DNA of 64,000 nucleotides from Kineosporiaceae bacterium (GCA_016794595.1 JAEUJN010000012.1:122813-186812); one strand, 5' to 3'; counted from the stretch's first letter, positions 42,549 through 52,292 are shown. The notes: generated by a model not told the origin, from the letters alone. Translations and numbers: made by a program.

Positions 42549-43814
42549 TCAGCGGGCTGCCAACGCCTGGTCGATGTCCTCGAGCAGGTCCTCGACGGCC
42601 TCCAGGCCCACCGAGATCCGCACCACGCCGTCGGTGATCCCGGCCGCCGCGCGGCCCTCGGCGCCGAGCCGTCGGTGGGTGGTGGTCGCCGGGTGGGTGG
42701 CCAGCGACTTGGCGTCCCCGAGGTTGTTCGAGATGTCGATCACGCGCAGCGCGTCGACAAACGCGAACGCCCCCTGCTTGTCGCCGTCCACCTCGAAGGT
42801 GACCACCGTGCCGCCGGCACTCATCTGGCGCCGGGCCAGCTCGTACTGCGGGTGGCTGGGCAGGAACGGGTAGCGCACCGAGGCGACCCGCGGGTGCGCC
42901 TCGAGGTGCTCGGCGATGCGATGCGCGGCCCGGCACTGGGCGTCGACCCGCAACCGCATGGTCTCCAGCCCCTTGAGCAGAACCCAGGCGTTGAACGGGC
43001 TCATGGACGGCCCGGTGTGGCGCATCAGGTTCTGCACCCCGCCGTCGATGTACTCGCGCGGTCCCAGGATCGCCCCGCCCAGAACCCGTCCCTGCCCGTC
43101 GATGTGCTTGGTCGCCGAGTACACGACGATGTCGGCGCCCAGCTCCATCGGCCGCTGCAGCAGCGGGGTGGCGAACACGTTGTCCACCACCACCTTCGCC
43201 CCGGCGGCGTGGGCCAGCTCGCACACGGCGGCAACGTCGACCAGGTCCTGCATCGGGTTGGAGGGGGACTCGAAGAACACCGCCTGCACCGGAACGGACG
43301 AGGGGTTCAGCGCGGCCTGCCACTGCCCCAGGTCGTGCCCGTCGACGAAGTCGCAGGTGATCCCCCACCGGGGCAACAACTCGTCGAGGATCACGAAGCA
43401 GGAACCGAACAGTGCCCGCGCCGCGACCACCCGGTCGCCGGCCTTCAGGAAGGCCATCAGCGAGGTGAACACCGCGGCCATCCCGGTCGCGGTGGCGAAG
43501 CAGGCCGGTGCACCCTCCAGCAGCCGCAGCCGCTCCTCGAAGACCGCCACGGTCGGATTGCCGTACCGCGAGTACATGTAGTGGTCGAGTTCGCCGGCGA
43601 ACGCCGCCTCGGCCTGACCGGCATCGTCGTAGACATACCCCTGGGTCAGGAAGATGGCCTCGGCGGTCTCGGCGTGATTCGACCGCTGCATCCCCCCGCG
43701 GACGGCGATGGTCTCCGGGCGCCAGCCCGGGTGCCTCACCGGCTGTTGGTCTGGCTGCTGGTTCGGCTGCTGGCCCGGCTGTTGGTCCTGTGCCGAGGGC
43801 CGAGCGGCAGTCAC
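42549..43814 (-). CDS. metZ: O-succinylhomoserine sulfhydrylase
   Basis: The 421-residue Cys/Met-metabolism PLP enzyme makes homocysteine directly from an O-acylhomoserine and sulfide. YSRYGNPTVAVFEERLRLLE near residues 78-97, EGAPACFATATGMAA, ESPSNPMQDLVD near 165 and the PLP lysine in VVYSATKHIDGQGRVLGG near 230-247 are visible, with RISVGLEAVEDLLEDI near the C-terminus. The GTG start overlaps the rhodanese stop codon by 4 bp. The N-terminus carries four QQPx repeats encoded by 12-bp tandem DNA units (43741-43788). The metZ-rhodanese pair is conserved in actinomycetes. Confidence 0.92.
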   Translation of the reverse strand: MTAARPSAQDQQPGQQPNQQPDQQPVRHPGWRPETIAVRGGMQRSNHAETAEAIFLTQGYVYDDAGQAEAAFAGELDHYMYSRYGNPTVAVFEERLRLLEGAPACFATATGMAAVFTSLMAFLKAGDRVVAARALFGSCFVILDELLPRWGITCDFVDGHDLGQWQAALNPSSVPVQAVFFESPSNPMQDLVDVAAVCELAHAAGAKVVVDNVFATPLLQRPMELGADIVVYSATKHIDGQGRVLGGAILGPREYIDGGVQNLMRHTGPSMSPFNAWVLLKGLETMRLRVDAQCRAAHRIAEHLEAHPRVASVRYPFLPSHPQYELARRQMSAGGTVVTFEVDGDKQGAFAFVDALRVIDISNNLGDAKSLATHPATTTHRRLGAEGRAAAGITDGVVRISVGLEAVEDLLEDIDQALAAR

Positions 43815-44227
43815 GACTGGCGCCAGGGCAGCCCCGCGGCCTTCCACCCGCCGACCCCCCGGTGGCCGGCCTGGTCCAGCTGCCCCTCGAACCCGTCCGT
43901 GATGTTGTAGGCCCGCTCGTAGCCGGCGGCGGTCGCCGCGGTCGCTGCCCCCCGGGATCGCACCCCGGAGCGGCACAGGAAGGCGACCGCGGCCTGCTGC
44001 GGCACGCCCGCGGCGGCGAGCTGGTCGAGGAAGGCCTCGTTGCGCGCGCCCCCCGGGTACCCCACCCACTCGATGCCGATCACCTGCTTGCCGATCCCCG
44101 ACAGGTCCGGCTGGCCGACATAGGCCCACTCGGCGGCGGTCCGCACGTCCACCAGGACGGCGTCCGGCTCGCGGCTCAACAGCTCGAAGGACTCACTCGG
44201 GCTGATGTCGCCCGCGTACTCGCTCAA
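43811..44227 (-). CDS. Rhodanese-like sulfurtransferase
   Basis: The 138-residue single rhodanese domain has DAVLVDVRTAAEWAYVGQPD near residues 22-41 and active-site loop FLCRSGVRSRGAA with Cys near 85. It carries persulfide sulfur and, coupled to metZ by a 4-bp overlap, may deliver or remove sulfide for homocysteine synthesis. It starts at TTG; the good ribosome-binding site GGGGAGG seven bases upstream supports this unusual start. Confidence 0.9.
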   Translation of the reverse strand: MSEYAGDISPSESFELLSREPDAVLVDVRTAAEWAYVGQPDLSGIGKQVIGIEWVGYPGGARNEAFLDQLAAAGVPQQAAVAFLCRSGVRSRGAATAATAAGYERAYNITDGFEGQLDQAGHRGVGGWKAAGLPWRQS

Positions 44228-44294
44228 CCGTGCCTCCCCATCGCAGAACGTGTGCGAGGGGCATCGTGTCAGACCGGCGCGCGCCCTGGGCCGA

Positions 44295-44981
44295 TCAGCC
44301 TCGCAGCCACCCGGCGACGGTGGCGGCGCCGTCGCCGTCCAGCTCGTCCAGCCGGGCGGCGCGACCCATCATGGCCAGCGCCAGCGCGGACGCCGGACCG
44401 CTCACCTCGGCAACCGCTGCTGCCGAGTCGGTCGCCGCCGACGAGTCCGGTGCTGCCGTCCCTGCCGTGGACGCCGTCCAGGACGCGTCGGACGCCGTCC
44501 AGCGCAGTCGCGGCAACCGGCCCCCGACGAAGCCGCGCCGGGCCGCCGGGGTGACCAGGAAGTCCAGTGCCGTCGTCCAGTGCTCCACCGGGCCCGGATC
44601 GTCGACCCCAAGCGGCACCCGGATGTCCTGGCCGTGGACCAGGATCTCGGCCAGTGACGCCGTGCGCGGCATCGTGGGTGCCACGAAGCGGCTGTCCGCG
44701 TGGGCGCGCAGCAGCTCCACCAGCTCGGCCGGTGGGCGAGCAGCCATCCGGGAGGTGCCGAGCTGGTTGGCCTTCTCGAAGCTCCCGCGAGCCCGCACCA
44801 TGTCGAGGGCGAACCGCAGCATCAGGGCTGGAGTGGCCAGCGGCGCGACGAGGTGCGCTGCCACGTCGCGTACTGTCCATTCGGAGCACAAACTGGCGAT
44901 GGCCCACTGCTGATCGCTCAGCCCGGCGAGCAGCTCGGCCAGCCGCAGTCGCTCACCGGTGATCGCGGTCCAGAGCTCCAT
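44295..44981 (-). CDS. Maleylpyruvate isomerase-family mycothiol-dependent protein (TIGR03083-like)
   Basis: The 228-residue protein has a DinB/MDMPI helical-bundle N-terminus with CSEWTVRDVAAHLVAPLATP near residues 32-51 and LVHGQDIRVPLG near 114, where the family's metal-binding histidines lie. The C-terminal part is the usual MDMPI_C region. Family members are metal-dependent thiol-transfer enzymes that use mycothiol; the substrate here is unknown. The ATG follows TACGGT by 7 nt. Confidence 0.82.
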   Translation of the reverse strand: MELWTAITGERLRLAELLAGLSDQQWAIASLCSEWTVRDVAAHLVAPLATPALMLRFALDMVRARGSFEKANQLGTSRMAARPPAELVELLRAHADSRFVAPTMPRTASLAEILVHGQDIRVPLGVDDPGPVEHWTTALDFLVTPAARRGFVGGRLPRLRWTASDASWTASTAGTAAPDSSAATDSAAAVAEVSGPASALALAMMGRAARLDELDGDGAATVAGWLRG

Positions 44982-44988
44982 GCCCAGG

Positions 44989-44994
44989 ACCGTA
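44989..44994 (-). promoter_or_regulatory. -10 box of the MDMPI-family gene (leaderless)
   Basis: TACGGT, 7 nt before the ATG at 44981. Confidence 0.45.
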
Positions 44995-45111
44995 GCGGTT
45001 CGCCCCGTCAGGGATGAACCTCACGACGGATCCGGTGGCCCCGGGGTCGTGTGGCTTCAGATTCCGCCGGGTACGCTCGTCTTGACCACTCATCGCGCAC
45101 GGGAGCAGACA

Positions 45112-46479
45112 ATGACCGAGATCATGGATCGCGACCTGGCCTCGACCCCGACGGTGGAGCAGGAGCGCCGCCTGGTCACTGCGGTCCCGGGCCCTGCCTC
45201 GCAGAGGCTGCATGCCCGCAAGCTCGCGGCGGTCTCCGCCGGGGTGGGCACCATGCTGCCGATCTACGTCGAGCGGGCCGCCGGCGGGATCCTGGTCGAC
45301 GTCGACGGCAACCACCTGATCGACTTCGGCTCCGGGATCGCGGTCACCAACGTCGGCAACGCGGCTCCCGAGGTTGCCCGCCGGGTCACCCAGCAGGTCG
45401 GCGAGTTCACCCACACCTGCTTCATGGTCACCCCGTACGAGGCGTACGTGCAGGTGTGCGAGGCGCTCAACCGGCTGACCCCGGGCCGGCACGAGAAGCG
45501 GTCGGCGCTGTTCAACACCGGGGCCGAGGCAGTCGAGAACGCGGTCAAGATCGCCCGCCGGTTCACCGGCCGCGACGCCGTGGTGGTCTTCGACCACGGC
45601 TACCACGGCCGGACCAATCTCACGATGGCGATGACCGCCAAGAACATGCCGTACAAGGACGGCTTCGGGCCGTTCGCCAGCGAGATCTACCGGGTGCCGA
45701 TGAGCTACCCGTTCCGTGAGCCCGCCCCGATCTCGGGCGAGCAGGCCGCCGCCCGGGCGATCACGGCGATCGACAAGCAGGTGGGGATCAACCGCACGGC
45801 CGCGGTCGTGATCGAGCCGATCCAGGGCGAGGGCGGTTTCGTCGTCCCGGCACCCGGGTTCCTGACCGCGATCGCGGCCTGGTGCGCCGAGAACGGGATC
45901 CTGTTCGTCGCCGATGAGGTCCAGACCGGGTTCGCCCGCACCGGCGCGATGTTCGCCTGCGAGCACGAGGGCATCGTCCCTGACATGATCATCACCGCCA
46001 AGGGCATCGCCGGCGGTCTGCCACTGGCCGCCGTGACCGGCCGGGCCGACATCATGGACTCCGTCCACGGGGGCGGGCTGGGCGGCACCTACGGCGGCAA
46101 CCCGGTGGCCTGCGCCGGCGCGTTGGCGGCGATCGACCTGATCGAGGGCCTCGACCTGGTCTCGGCGGCCCGACGGATCGAGTCGGTCATGCTGGCCCGG
46201 CTGCAGGAGCTGGCTGCCGCCCATCCGGGCATCGGCGACGTTCGCGGTCGTGGCGCCATGCTGGCGATCGAGATCGTCAAGCCCGGCACCCGCGAGACCA
46301 CGAAGGAGCCGGATCCCGCCGAGGCGGCCCGCATCAGCGCCGCCTGCCACCAGGCCGGGGTGGTCACCCTGACCTGTGGCACCTACGGCAACGTGCTGCG
46401 CTTCCTGCCGCCCCTGGTGATCCCCGAGCACCTGCTGGCCGAGGGCCTGGACATCCTCGCCGGGGCTCTCGCCGGCTGA
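45112..46479 (+). CDS. gabT: 4-aminobutyrate aminotransferase
   Basis: The 455-residue class III aminotransferase moves the amino group of GABA to 2-oxoglutarate. GNHLIDFGSGIAVTNVG near residues 65-81, FNTGAEAVENAVKIARRFTG near 131-150, VIEPIQGEGGFVVPAPGFL near 234, FVADEVQTGFARTGAMF near 265 and the PLP lysine in IITAKGIAGGLPLAAV near 292-307 are present. The ATG has GGGAGCAGA upstream; the frame remains open to 44959 but without protein character. Inverted-repeat element B follows its stop codon by 11 bp. Confidence 0.92.
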   Translation: MTEIMDRDLASTPTVEQERRLVTAVPGPASQRLHARKLAAVSAGVGTMLPIYVERAAGGILVDVDGNHLIDFGSGIAVTNVGNAAPEVARRVTQQVGEFTHTCFMVTPYEAYVQVCEALNRLTPGRHEKRSALFNTGAEAVENAVKIARRFTGRDAVVVFDHGYHGRTNLTMAMTAKNMPYKDGFGPFASEIYRVPMSYPFREPAPISGEQAAARAITAIDKQVGINRTAAVVIEPIQGEGGFVVPAPGFLTAIAAWCAENGILFVADEVQTGFARTGAMFACEHEGIVPDMIITAKGIAGGLPLAAVTGRADIMDSVHGGGLGGTYGGNPVACAGALAAIDLIEGLDLVSAARRIESVMLARLQELAAAHPGIGDVRGRGAMLAIEIVKPGTRETTKEPDPAEAARISAACHQAGVVTLTCGTYGNVLRFLPPLVIPEHLLAEGLDILAGALAG

Positions 46480-46490
46480 ACCCCGCCCCC

Positions 46491-46592
46491 AACCCGCTCA
46501 TACTCCGCAGGCGACCCGTCGCGCTCCGCGGACAACGGACGAACCGGACGTCTCCCGCGCCGCGCGCGCTCCCCGGGGAGTACGAGCGGGTT
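46491..46592. repeat. Dispersed inverted-repeat element, copy B
   Basis: AACCCGCTCATACTCC (46491-46506) pairs with 46577-46592 with one mismatch. It lies between the convergent gabT and Zn-ribbon genes, whose stop codons flank it closely. Termini match copies A and C. Confidence 0.8.
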
Positions 46593-46594
46593 GG

Positions 46595-47338
46595 TCAGAG
46601 ACCGGATTCTGCGGTCCGGACCAGGATCCGGCCGCACTCCTCGCAGCGGATCACGGCGTCCTCGGCCGCGTCCCGCAACCGGCCGATGTCGGTGGTGTTC
46701 AGTTCGAGCCGGCATCCCTCGCACCGGCGCTGGGACAGGCGGGCCGCCCCCACCCCGGCGTTGGCGGCGCGGATCCGTTCGTAGAGGGCGAGCAGGTCGG
46801 CGGGCAGCCCGGCGGCAGCGTTGTCGCGGCCGCGCTGCTCGGCGGCGGCCTCGTCGTCCAGCGCGGCCAGCGCGGCGTCGCGACGCTCGGTGATCCGTGC
46901 GGTCTCGGACTCCAGTTGCTCGGCCTCGGCCCGAAGGCCGTCGAGGTCGGCCGAGGCCTGCTCCAGGCGCTCCATCACCTCGAGCTCGACGTCCTCCAGG
47001 GTGGACTGGCGGGCGGCCAGGGACTCGACCTCGTGTTGGAGCGCCTGCAGGTCCTTCGGGGTTCCCTGACCGGAGTCCAGGCGGACACGGTTGCGGGCGG
47101 CCCGCGCCCGCACCTGCTCGACGTCCGCCTCGGCCTTGGCCAGCTCCCGGGTGACGTCCTCGACCACGGTGCGCGCGGCGATCAGACGGTCGCCGTGTGC
47201 CCGGCCACGCTCGGCCAGAGCGGCAAGCTCGGCGAGTTCGGGCAGGGTCCGCCGTCGATGCGCGAGCTGGGCGAGCCGGGTGTCGTGCGCCTGGACGTCG
47301 AGCAGACGCCACTGGTCCTGGGGGGCTGCGGTCACCAC
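46595..47338 (-). CDS. C4-type zinc-ribbon coiled-coil protein (CT398-like)
   Basis: The 247-residue protein has a long antiparallel coiled coil (residues 10-175, many Arg/Glu/Ala heptads, LVTRELAKAEADVEQVRARA-type sequence) followed by a zinc ribbon with CEGC near residue 205 and CEEC near 232. It may act as a chaperone-like or nucleic-acid-binding factor; function is not established. It pairs with Nif3 in many actinomycetes. The GTG at 47338 is chosen because TAGGGT ends 7 nt upstream; GTG at 47347 would overlap that box. Confidence 0.87.
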   Translation of the reverse strand: MVTAAPQDQWRLLDVQAHDTRLAQLAHRRRTLPELAELAALAERGRAHGDRLIAARTVVEDVTRELAKAEADVEQVRARAARNRVRLDSGQGTPKDLQALQHEVESLAARQSTLEDVELEVMERLEQASADLDGLRAEAEQLESETARITERRDAALAALDDEAAAEQRGRDNAAAGLPADLLALYERIRAANAGVGAARLSQRRCEGCRLELNTTDIGRLRDAAEDAVIRCEECGRILVRTAESGL

Positions 47339-47345
47339 CCGGCTC

Positions 47346-47351
47346 ACCCTA
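47346..47351 (-). promoter_or_regulatory. -10 box of the Zn-ribbon gene (leaderless)
   Basis: TAGGGT, 7 nt before the GTG at 47338. Confidence 0.45.
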
Positions 47352-47375
47352 GTGGCCGGGGTGGCCGGGCACGAG

Positions 47376-48554
47376 CTACCGGACGACGCCGCCCGGGCTC
47401 GGCACCCGGAAGGTCCACGGGTCCGTGCTGCGGGCGGAGACGTGTACCTCGATCGGGGTGCCGGCCGCCTCGAGCAGGCCTTCCAGCCGGTTGGCCACCC
47501 CGGCCAGCCAGGGCCACTCGCTCGACCAGTGGGCGACGTCGAGCAGGTAGGGCGCCCCGTCCCCGGCCTCCTCGCGGGCCTCGCTCACCGGGTGGTGGCG
47601 CAGGTCTGCGGTGACGAACGCGTCCACCCCGGCCGCCCGGGCAGCCGCCAGCAGGGAGTCGCCGGCCCCTCCGCAGACCGCCACCCTGCCGACCATCGCC
47701 GTCGGCTCACCGGTCACCCGTACCCCTTGGGCGGTCGCCGGCAGCGCCTCGGCCACCAGCAGGGCGAACTCGCGCAACGTGACCGGCGTGGACAGGCGAC
47801 CGACGCGCCCGATCCCCCGGACGGCGCTCCATGAGGCGAGCTCGTGGACGTCCACCGGCGGCTGCTCGTAAGGGTGTGCCTGACCGAGCGCCTCCAGCAC
47901 CGCCAGGCGCCGGTCGCGAGGCATCACCATCTCGATCCGGACCTCGGCCACATCCTCCCGGCGGCCTGGCTCCCCGACCGTCGGCCGCGCCTGAGCCCCG
48001 GGAACGAAGGTGCCGGTGCCCACGGCGGTGAAGGCGCAGCGGGCGTAGTCACCGATCACCCCGGCCCCCGCCTTGGCCAGGGCGTCCACGATCAGGTCGG
48101 CCGCGTCCGGCGGGGCGAAGGTGACGATCTTGTCGATCGGGTCGGGCTCGTCGGCGGACAGCGGCGAGAGATCACGCAACCCGAGCACCCGGGCCAGGGC
48201 GTCCGAGACCCCGGGGGCGGCGGCGTCCGCGTTGGTGTGGGCGGTGTAGAGCGCGCAGTCCGCCCGGACCAGGCGGTGGACGAGCCTGCCCTTGGCGGTG
48301 GTGGCGGCCACGCTGTGCACCGGCCGGAGCAGCAGCGGATGGTGGGTGATCACCAGATCGGCGTGCCAGTCCAGCGCCTCGTCCACGACCGCGGCCACCG
48401 GGTCGACGGCCAGCAGGACCCGCCGCACCGGAGCCTGTGGATCACCACAGACGAGGCCCACTCGGTCCCAGTCTCGGGCCCAGGAGGGGTCGTAGAGCTG
48501 CTCGAGCACCGAGATGACCTCGGCCAGGACTGGGGGTCGGGTGTCGCTCGTCAC
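47376..48554 (-). CDS. Nif3-like dinuclear metal centre protein
   Basis: The 392-residue protein has a Nif3 domain in two halves: SWARDWDRVGLVCGDPQAPV near residue 24, DLVITHHPLLLRPVHSV near 66 with two metal-binding His, and C-terminal FVTADLRHHPVSEA near 310 and LDVAHWSSEWP near 334. The middle insert (residues 135-240, VMPRDRRLAVLEALGQAHPY) is the PII-like domain of long Nif3 proteins. Some relatives are GTP cyclohydrolase-like; function is open. The GTG at 48554 follows TAGTGT by 7 nt. Confidence 0.9.
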   Translation of the reverse strand: MTSDTRPPVLAEVISVLEQLYDPSWARDWDRVGLVCGDPQAPVRRVLLAVDPVAAVVDEALDWHADLVITHHPLLLRPVHSVAATTAKGRLVHRLVRADCALYTAHTNADAAAPGVSDALARVLGLRDLSPLSADEPDPIDKIVTFAPPDAADLIVDALAKAGAGVIGDYARCAFTAVGTGTFVPGAQARPTVGEPGRREDVAEVRIEMVMPRDRRLAVLEALGQAHPYEQPPVDVHELASWSAVRGIGRVGRLSTPVTLREFALLVAEALPATAQGVRVTGEPTAMVGRVAVCGGAGDSLLAAARAAGVDAFVTADLRHHPVSEAREEAGDGAPYLLDVAHWSSEWPWLAGVANRLEGLLEAAGTPIEVHVSARSTDPWTFRVPSPGGVVR

Positions 48555-48561
48555 GCACGGC

Positions 48562-48567
48562 ACACTA
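48562..48567 (-). promoter_or_regulatory. -10 box of the Nif3 gene (leaderless)
   Basis: TAGTGT, 7 nt before the GTG at 48554. Confidence 0.45.
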
Positions 48568-48741
48568 GTGCTCACACCGTCACTCCGTCGGCCACCCGAC
48601 AACAGAGGGCAATCGGTTGACTACTCTCCGGAATCAACACGCCGAGCGGTCTCACCGTGCGTGGTCGAGCACCCGAGAATCATCCGAACCGATGACCGCC
48701 GGGCTCGGCGCACCGGACGACGCGCCCACGGTGCTTCCCAG

Positions 48742-48814
48742 TGGGCCCGGCCGGACTCGAACCGACGACACCCGCGGTGTAAGCGCGGTGCTCTACCAAC
48801 TGAGCTACAGGCCC
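48742..48814 (-). tRNA. tRNA-Val (anticodon TAC)
   Basis: 73 nt. Acceptor GGGCCTG pairs with CGGGCCC (one G-U). The anticodon stem CCGCG encloses loop CTTACAC with anticodon TAC, and the T loop is TTCGAGT. The 3' CCA is not encoded. Confidence 0.95.
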
Positions 48815-48876
48815 CGAGGACACGTCCGGCGCGGCGTTCGGCCGGCACCTGTCGCACCCAGCATTGCCGGGACGGA

Positions 48877-49305
48877 TCAGCGACGTCCACCTCGGGGCGT
48901 TCCCAGACGCGTACCGGTCCAGTCGGCGCAGGCGCTGATGGTGCTCATGGCGTGCAGCCCGGCGGGGGGCGCGGATTCCTCGATCTCCGAGGGCTCCACA
49001 TGACCGGGGCGACCGGACTTGGGGGTGAACAGCCACACCACGCCGCCGTCGGCAAGGTTGGTCAGGACGTCCATGAGCGCGTCGACGAGGTCTCCGTCAT
49101 CCTCGCGCCACCAGAAGATCACTGCGTCGACGACGTCCTGATTGTCCTCGTCGGCCAGTTCGTGCCCGGTCAGGTCCTCGATCTGCGCCCGCAGGTCGTG
49201 GTCGACGTCCTCGTCGTATCCGAACTCCTGGACCATCTGCCCGGGCCTGAAACCCAGCTTGCCGGCCCTCGACTGCTCCGCCGCGGACTCCGCGGTCGCG
49301 CCCAC
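48877..49305 (-). CDS. DUF3052 protein
   Basis: The 142-residue protein has the DUF3052 pattern GKLGFRPGQMVQEFGYDEDV near residues 14-33, then VVDAVIFWWREDDGDLVDAL near 57, and GGVVWLFTPKSGRPGHVEP near 85. The family is restricted to actinomycetes and often flanks aceE, as here (divergent). Function is unknown. The GTG start has GGAGG six bases upstream. The 248-bp gap to aceE holds both promoters; TAGCGT near 49369-49374 fits the minus-strand gene. Confidence 0.87.
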   Translation of the reverse strand: MGATAESAAEQSRAGKLGFRPGQMVQEFGYDEDVDHDLRAQIEDLTGHELADEDNQDVVDAVIFWWREDDGDLVDALMDVLTNLADGGVVWLFTPKSGRPGHVEPSEIEESAPPAGLHAMSTISACADWTGTRLGTPRGGRR

Positions 49306-49552
49306 GTCCTGCCTCCAAGTGTCGAGCGGTGGTCCCGGCGCACGCGCGACGGGCACTGGTTCGACGCTAGTGGACTGCACCACGGGCCTCGCGCGCAACA
49401 GGTCCGGGGGGTGAGTCGGACTGCAAACCTTCTCATTCGACCCGCGCGAAGATGACGTGAGCGCTCGCGCCGGACAGGATGGACCCCGACGGTCGCACTC
49501 GATCACGAGGGTGCACCCCACCCCGACGCCTCCACCACGAAGGGATCCTGCC

Positions 49553-52288
49553 GTGCCACACAAGCAGGGACCGATCCTCAACGGGATGCCCAGCCACCTT
49601 CCGGACATCGACCCCGACGAGACCTCCGAGTGGTTGGCATCGCTCGACTCGGCCGTGGACGAGCGCGGCCGCGAGCGCGCGCGCTACCTCATGCTCGCCC
49701 TGCTCCAGCGGGCCCGCGAACGCGGCGTCGGCGTCCCGAGCCTGTCGCAGACCGACTACATCAACAGCATCCCGCCCGAGCGCGAGCCCTGGTTCCCCGG
49801 CGACGAGGACGCCGAGCGGGCCTACCGCCGGTGGATCCGATGGAACGCCGCCGTCATGGTCCACCGGGCCCAGCGGGCCGGGGTCGGGGTGGGCGGTCAC
49901 ATCTCCACATACGCCTCCTCGGCCACGCTGTACGAGGTCGGCTTCAACCACTTCTTCCACGGCAAGGACCATCCCGGCGGCGGCGACCAGATCTTCATCC
50001 AGGGCCACGCCTCGCCGGGGATCTACGCGCGAGCCTTCCTCGAGGGGCGGATCTCCGAGGCCCAGATGGACGGCTTCCGCCAGGAGAAGTCCCATCCCAG
50101 TGGGGGTCTGCCGTCCTACCCTCACCCACGGCTGGCACCCACCTTCTGGGAGTTCCCGACCGTCTCCATGGGCTTGGGGCCGATCAACGCCATCTATCAG
50201 GCCCAGTTCAACAAGTACCTGCAGGGGCGCGGGATCAAGGACACCTCCGCCCAGCGGGTGTGGGCCTTCCTGGGTGACGGTGAGATGGACGAGCCGGAGA
50301 GCCGCGGAGCCCTCCAGCTGGCCGCGTTCGAGGAGCTGGACAATCTCACCTTCGTGATCAACTGCAACCTGCAGCGGCTGGACGGGCCGGTCCGCGGGAA
50401 CGGCAAGATCATCCAGGAGCTGGAGGCGTTCTTCCGGGGGGCCGGCTGGAACGTGATCAAGGTGATCTGGGGCCGGGAGTGGGACCCGCTGCTGGCGGCC
50501 GATCGCGACCAGGCGCTGGTCAACCTGATGAACCGCACCCGGGACGGCGACTACCAGACCTTCCGGGCCGAGGACGGCGCCTACATCCGGGAGAACTTCT
50601 TCGGCCGCGACCCGCGCACCCGCAAGCTGGTCGAGCACCTGACCGACGACGACATCTGGAACCTGCGCCGAGGCGGGCACGACTACCGCAAGGTGTACGC
50701 CGCCTACAAGGCCGCCACCGAGCACACCGGCCAGCCGACCGTCATCCTGGCCAAGACCATCAAGGGCTGGGCGCTGGGCCCGACATTCGCCGGACGCAAC
50801 GCCACCCACCAGATGAAGAAGTTCAGCCTGGAGGACCTGACCATGCTGCGCGATCGGCTGCGCATCCCGGTCACCGACGACCAGTTGGCCGCCGACCCCT
50901 ATCTGCCGCCGTACTACAACCCCGGTGAGGGCAACGAGGTCATCCAGCACCTGCGAGACGTCCGTCGCCGCCTGGGTGGTCCCCTGCCCTCGCGGCGGGT
51001 GAGTGCGGCCAAACTCCCGCTGCCGGAGGAGAAGTCCTACGACGTCGTCCGGCGTGGGTCGGGCAAGCAGCCGGTGGCGACCACCATGGCCTTCGTCCGG
51101 CTCCTGCGAGACCTGATGCGCGACAGCGAGTTCGGGCCGCGCGTCGTCCCGATCATCCCGGACGAGGCGCGCACCTTCGGCATGGACTCGTTCTTCCCCA
51201 CGGCGAAGATCTACAACCCGCACGGGCAGCAGTACACCTCGGTGGACCGCGAGCTGATGCTGGCCTACAAGGAGGCCACCTCCGGCCAGATCGTGCACAC
51301 CGGCATCAACGAGGGCGGCTCGACCGCTGCCTTCACCGCGGCCGGGTCCTCCTATGCCACCCTCGGCGAACCCATGGTGCCGATCTACATCTTCTACTCG
51401 ATGTTCGGGTTCCAGCGCACCGGCGATGCGTTCTGGGCAGCCGCGGACCAGATGGCCCGCGGGTTCGTGATCGGCGCCACCGCAGGCCGCACCACCCTGA
51501 CCGGCGAGGGGCTGCAGCACGCCGACGGGCACTCGCCCCTGTTGGCCGCGACCAACCCGGCAGCGGTGATCTACGACCCGGCCTACGGGTACGAGATCGG
51601 CCACATCGTGCGGGACGGTCTGCGCCGGATGTACGGCGACGCCCCCGAGGACGTCTTCTACTACCTCACCGTCTACAACGAGCCCTACCCGCAACCGGCC
51701 GAGCCGGAGAACCTGGACGTCGAGGGGCTGCTGCGCGGGATCTACCAGGTGTCACCGGCACCGTCCCCCGAGGGCAGGCCGCGGGTACAGCTGATGGCCT
51801 CCGGGGTCGCCCTGCCGTGGGCGCTCGAGGCGCAGCAACTGCTGGACGCCGACTGGGGCGTGGCGGCGGACGTCTGGAGCGTGACCAGCTGGTCGGAGTT
51901 GCGCCGAGACGCGTTGCGGTGCGAGGAGTACGCCTTCCTGCACCCGGACGAGGAGCACCCGGTGCCGTTCGTCACCCAGCGTCTGAGTGGGGCTCCGGGC
52001 CCGGTGGTCGCGGTCAGCGACTACATGCGCCAGGTGCCCGACCAGATCCGCCAGTGGGTGCCACAGACCTTCGTCTCCCTGGGCACTGATGGGTTCGGCT
52101 TCTCGGACACCCGCCCGGCTGCCCGGAGGTTCTTCACCGTGGACGGACCGTCGGTGGCCGCACGGGCGCTGGGCCTGCTCGCCCGCCGCGGGGAGTTCGA
52201 CCCCGCCCGGGCAACGGAGGCGGTGGCTCGCTACCGGCTGCGCGACGTCACGGCAGGCACGACGGGCAGTTCGGGCGGCGACGCCTGA
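49553..52288 (+). CDS. aceE: Pyruvate dehydrogenase E1 component, homodimeric
   Basis: The 911-residue protein decarboxylates pyruvate with thiamine diphosphate and reductively acetylates the E2 lipoyl group. The ThDP motif [20 protein letters not shown] near residues 241-260 continues to [29 protein letters not shown] near 121 and [20 protein letters not shown] near 583 are E1p signatures. The start is GTG ([12 protein letters not shown]) behind AAGGGATCC. E2/E3 genes are not adjacent. Its place upstream of the FAS II cluster is conserved in Streptomyces and Mycobacterium. Confidence 0.96.
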   Translation: MPHKQGPILNGMPSHLPDIDPDETSEWLASLDSAVDERGRERARYLMLALLQRARERGVGVPSLSQTDYINSIPPEREPWFPGDEDAERAYRRWIRWNAAVMVHRAQRAGVGVGGHISTYASSATLYEVGFNHFFHGKDHPGGGDQIFIQGHASPGIYARAFLEGRISEAQMDGFRQEKSHPSGGLPSYPHPRLAPTFWEFPTVSMGLGPINAIYQAQFNKYLQGRGIKDTSAQRVWAFLGDGEMDEPESRGALQLAAFEELDNLTFVINCNLQRLDGPVRGNGKIIQELEAFFRGAGWNVIKVIWGREWDPLLAADRDQALVNLMNRTRDGDYQTFRAEDGAYIRENFFGRDPRTRKLVEHLTDDDIWNLRRGGHDYRKVYAAYKAATEHTGQPTVILAKTIKGWALGPTFAGRNATHQMKKFSLEDLTMLRDRLRIPVTDDQLAADPYLPPYYNPGEGNEVIQHLRDVRRRLGGPLPSRRVSAAKLPLPEEKSYDVVRRGSGKQPVATTMAFVRLLRDLMRDSEFGPRVVPIIPDEARTFGMDSFFPTAKIYNPHGQQYTSVDRELMLAYKEATSGQIVHTGINEGGSTAAFTAAGSSYATLGEPMVPIYIFYSMFGFQRTGDAFWAAADQMARGFVIGATAGRTTLTGEGLQHADGHSPLLAATNPAAVIYDPAYGYEIGHIVRDGLRRMYGDAPEDVFYYLTVYNEPYPQPAEPENLDVEGLLRGIYQVSPAPSPEGRPRVQLMASGVALPWALEAQQLLDADWGVAADVWSVTSWSELRRDALRCEEYAFLHPDEEHPVPFVTQRLSGAPGPVVAVSDYMRQVPDQIRQWVPQTFVSLGTDGFGFSDTRPAARRFFTVDGPSVAARALGLLARRGEFDPARATEAVARYRLRDVTAGTTGSSGGDA

Positions 52289-52292
52289 GGAC

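Noticed and set aside
48555..48741. Search for another tRNA or gene between Nif3 and tRNA-Val
   Set aside because: Only weak inverted repeats (for example GTTGA/TCAAC near 48617) are present; nothing foldable as a tRNA.
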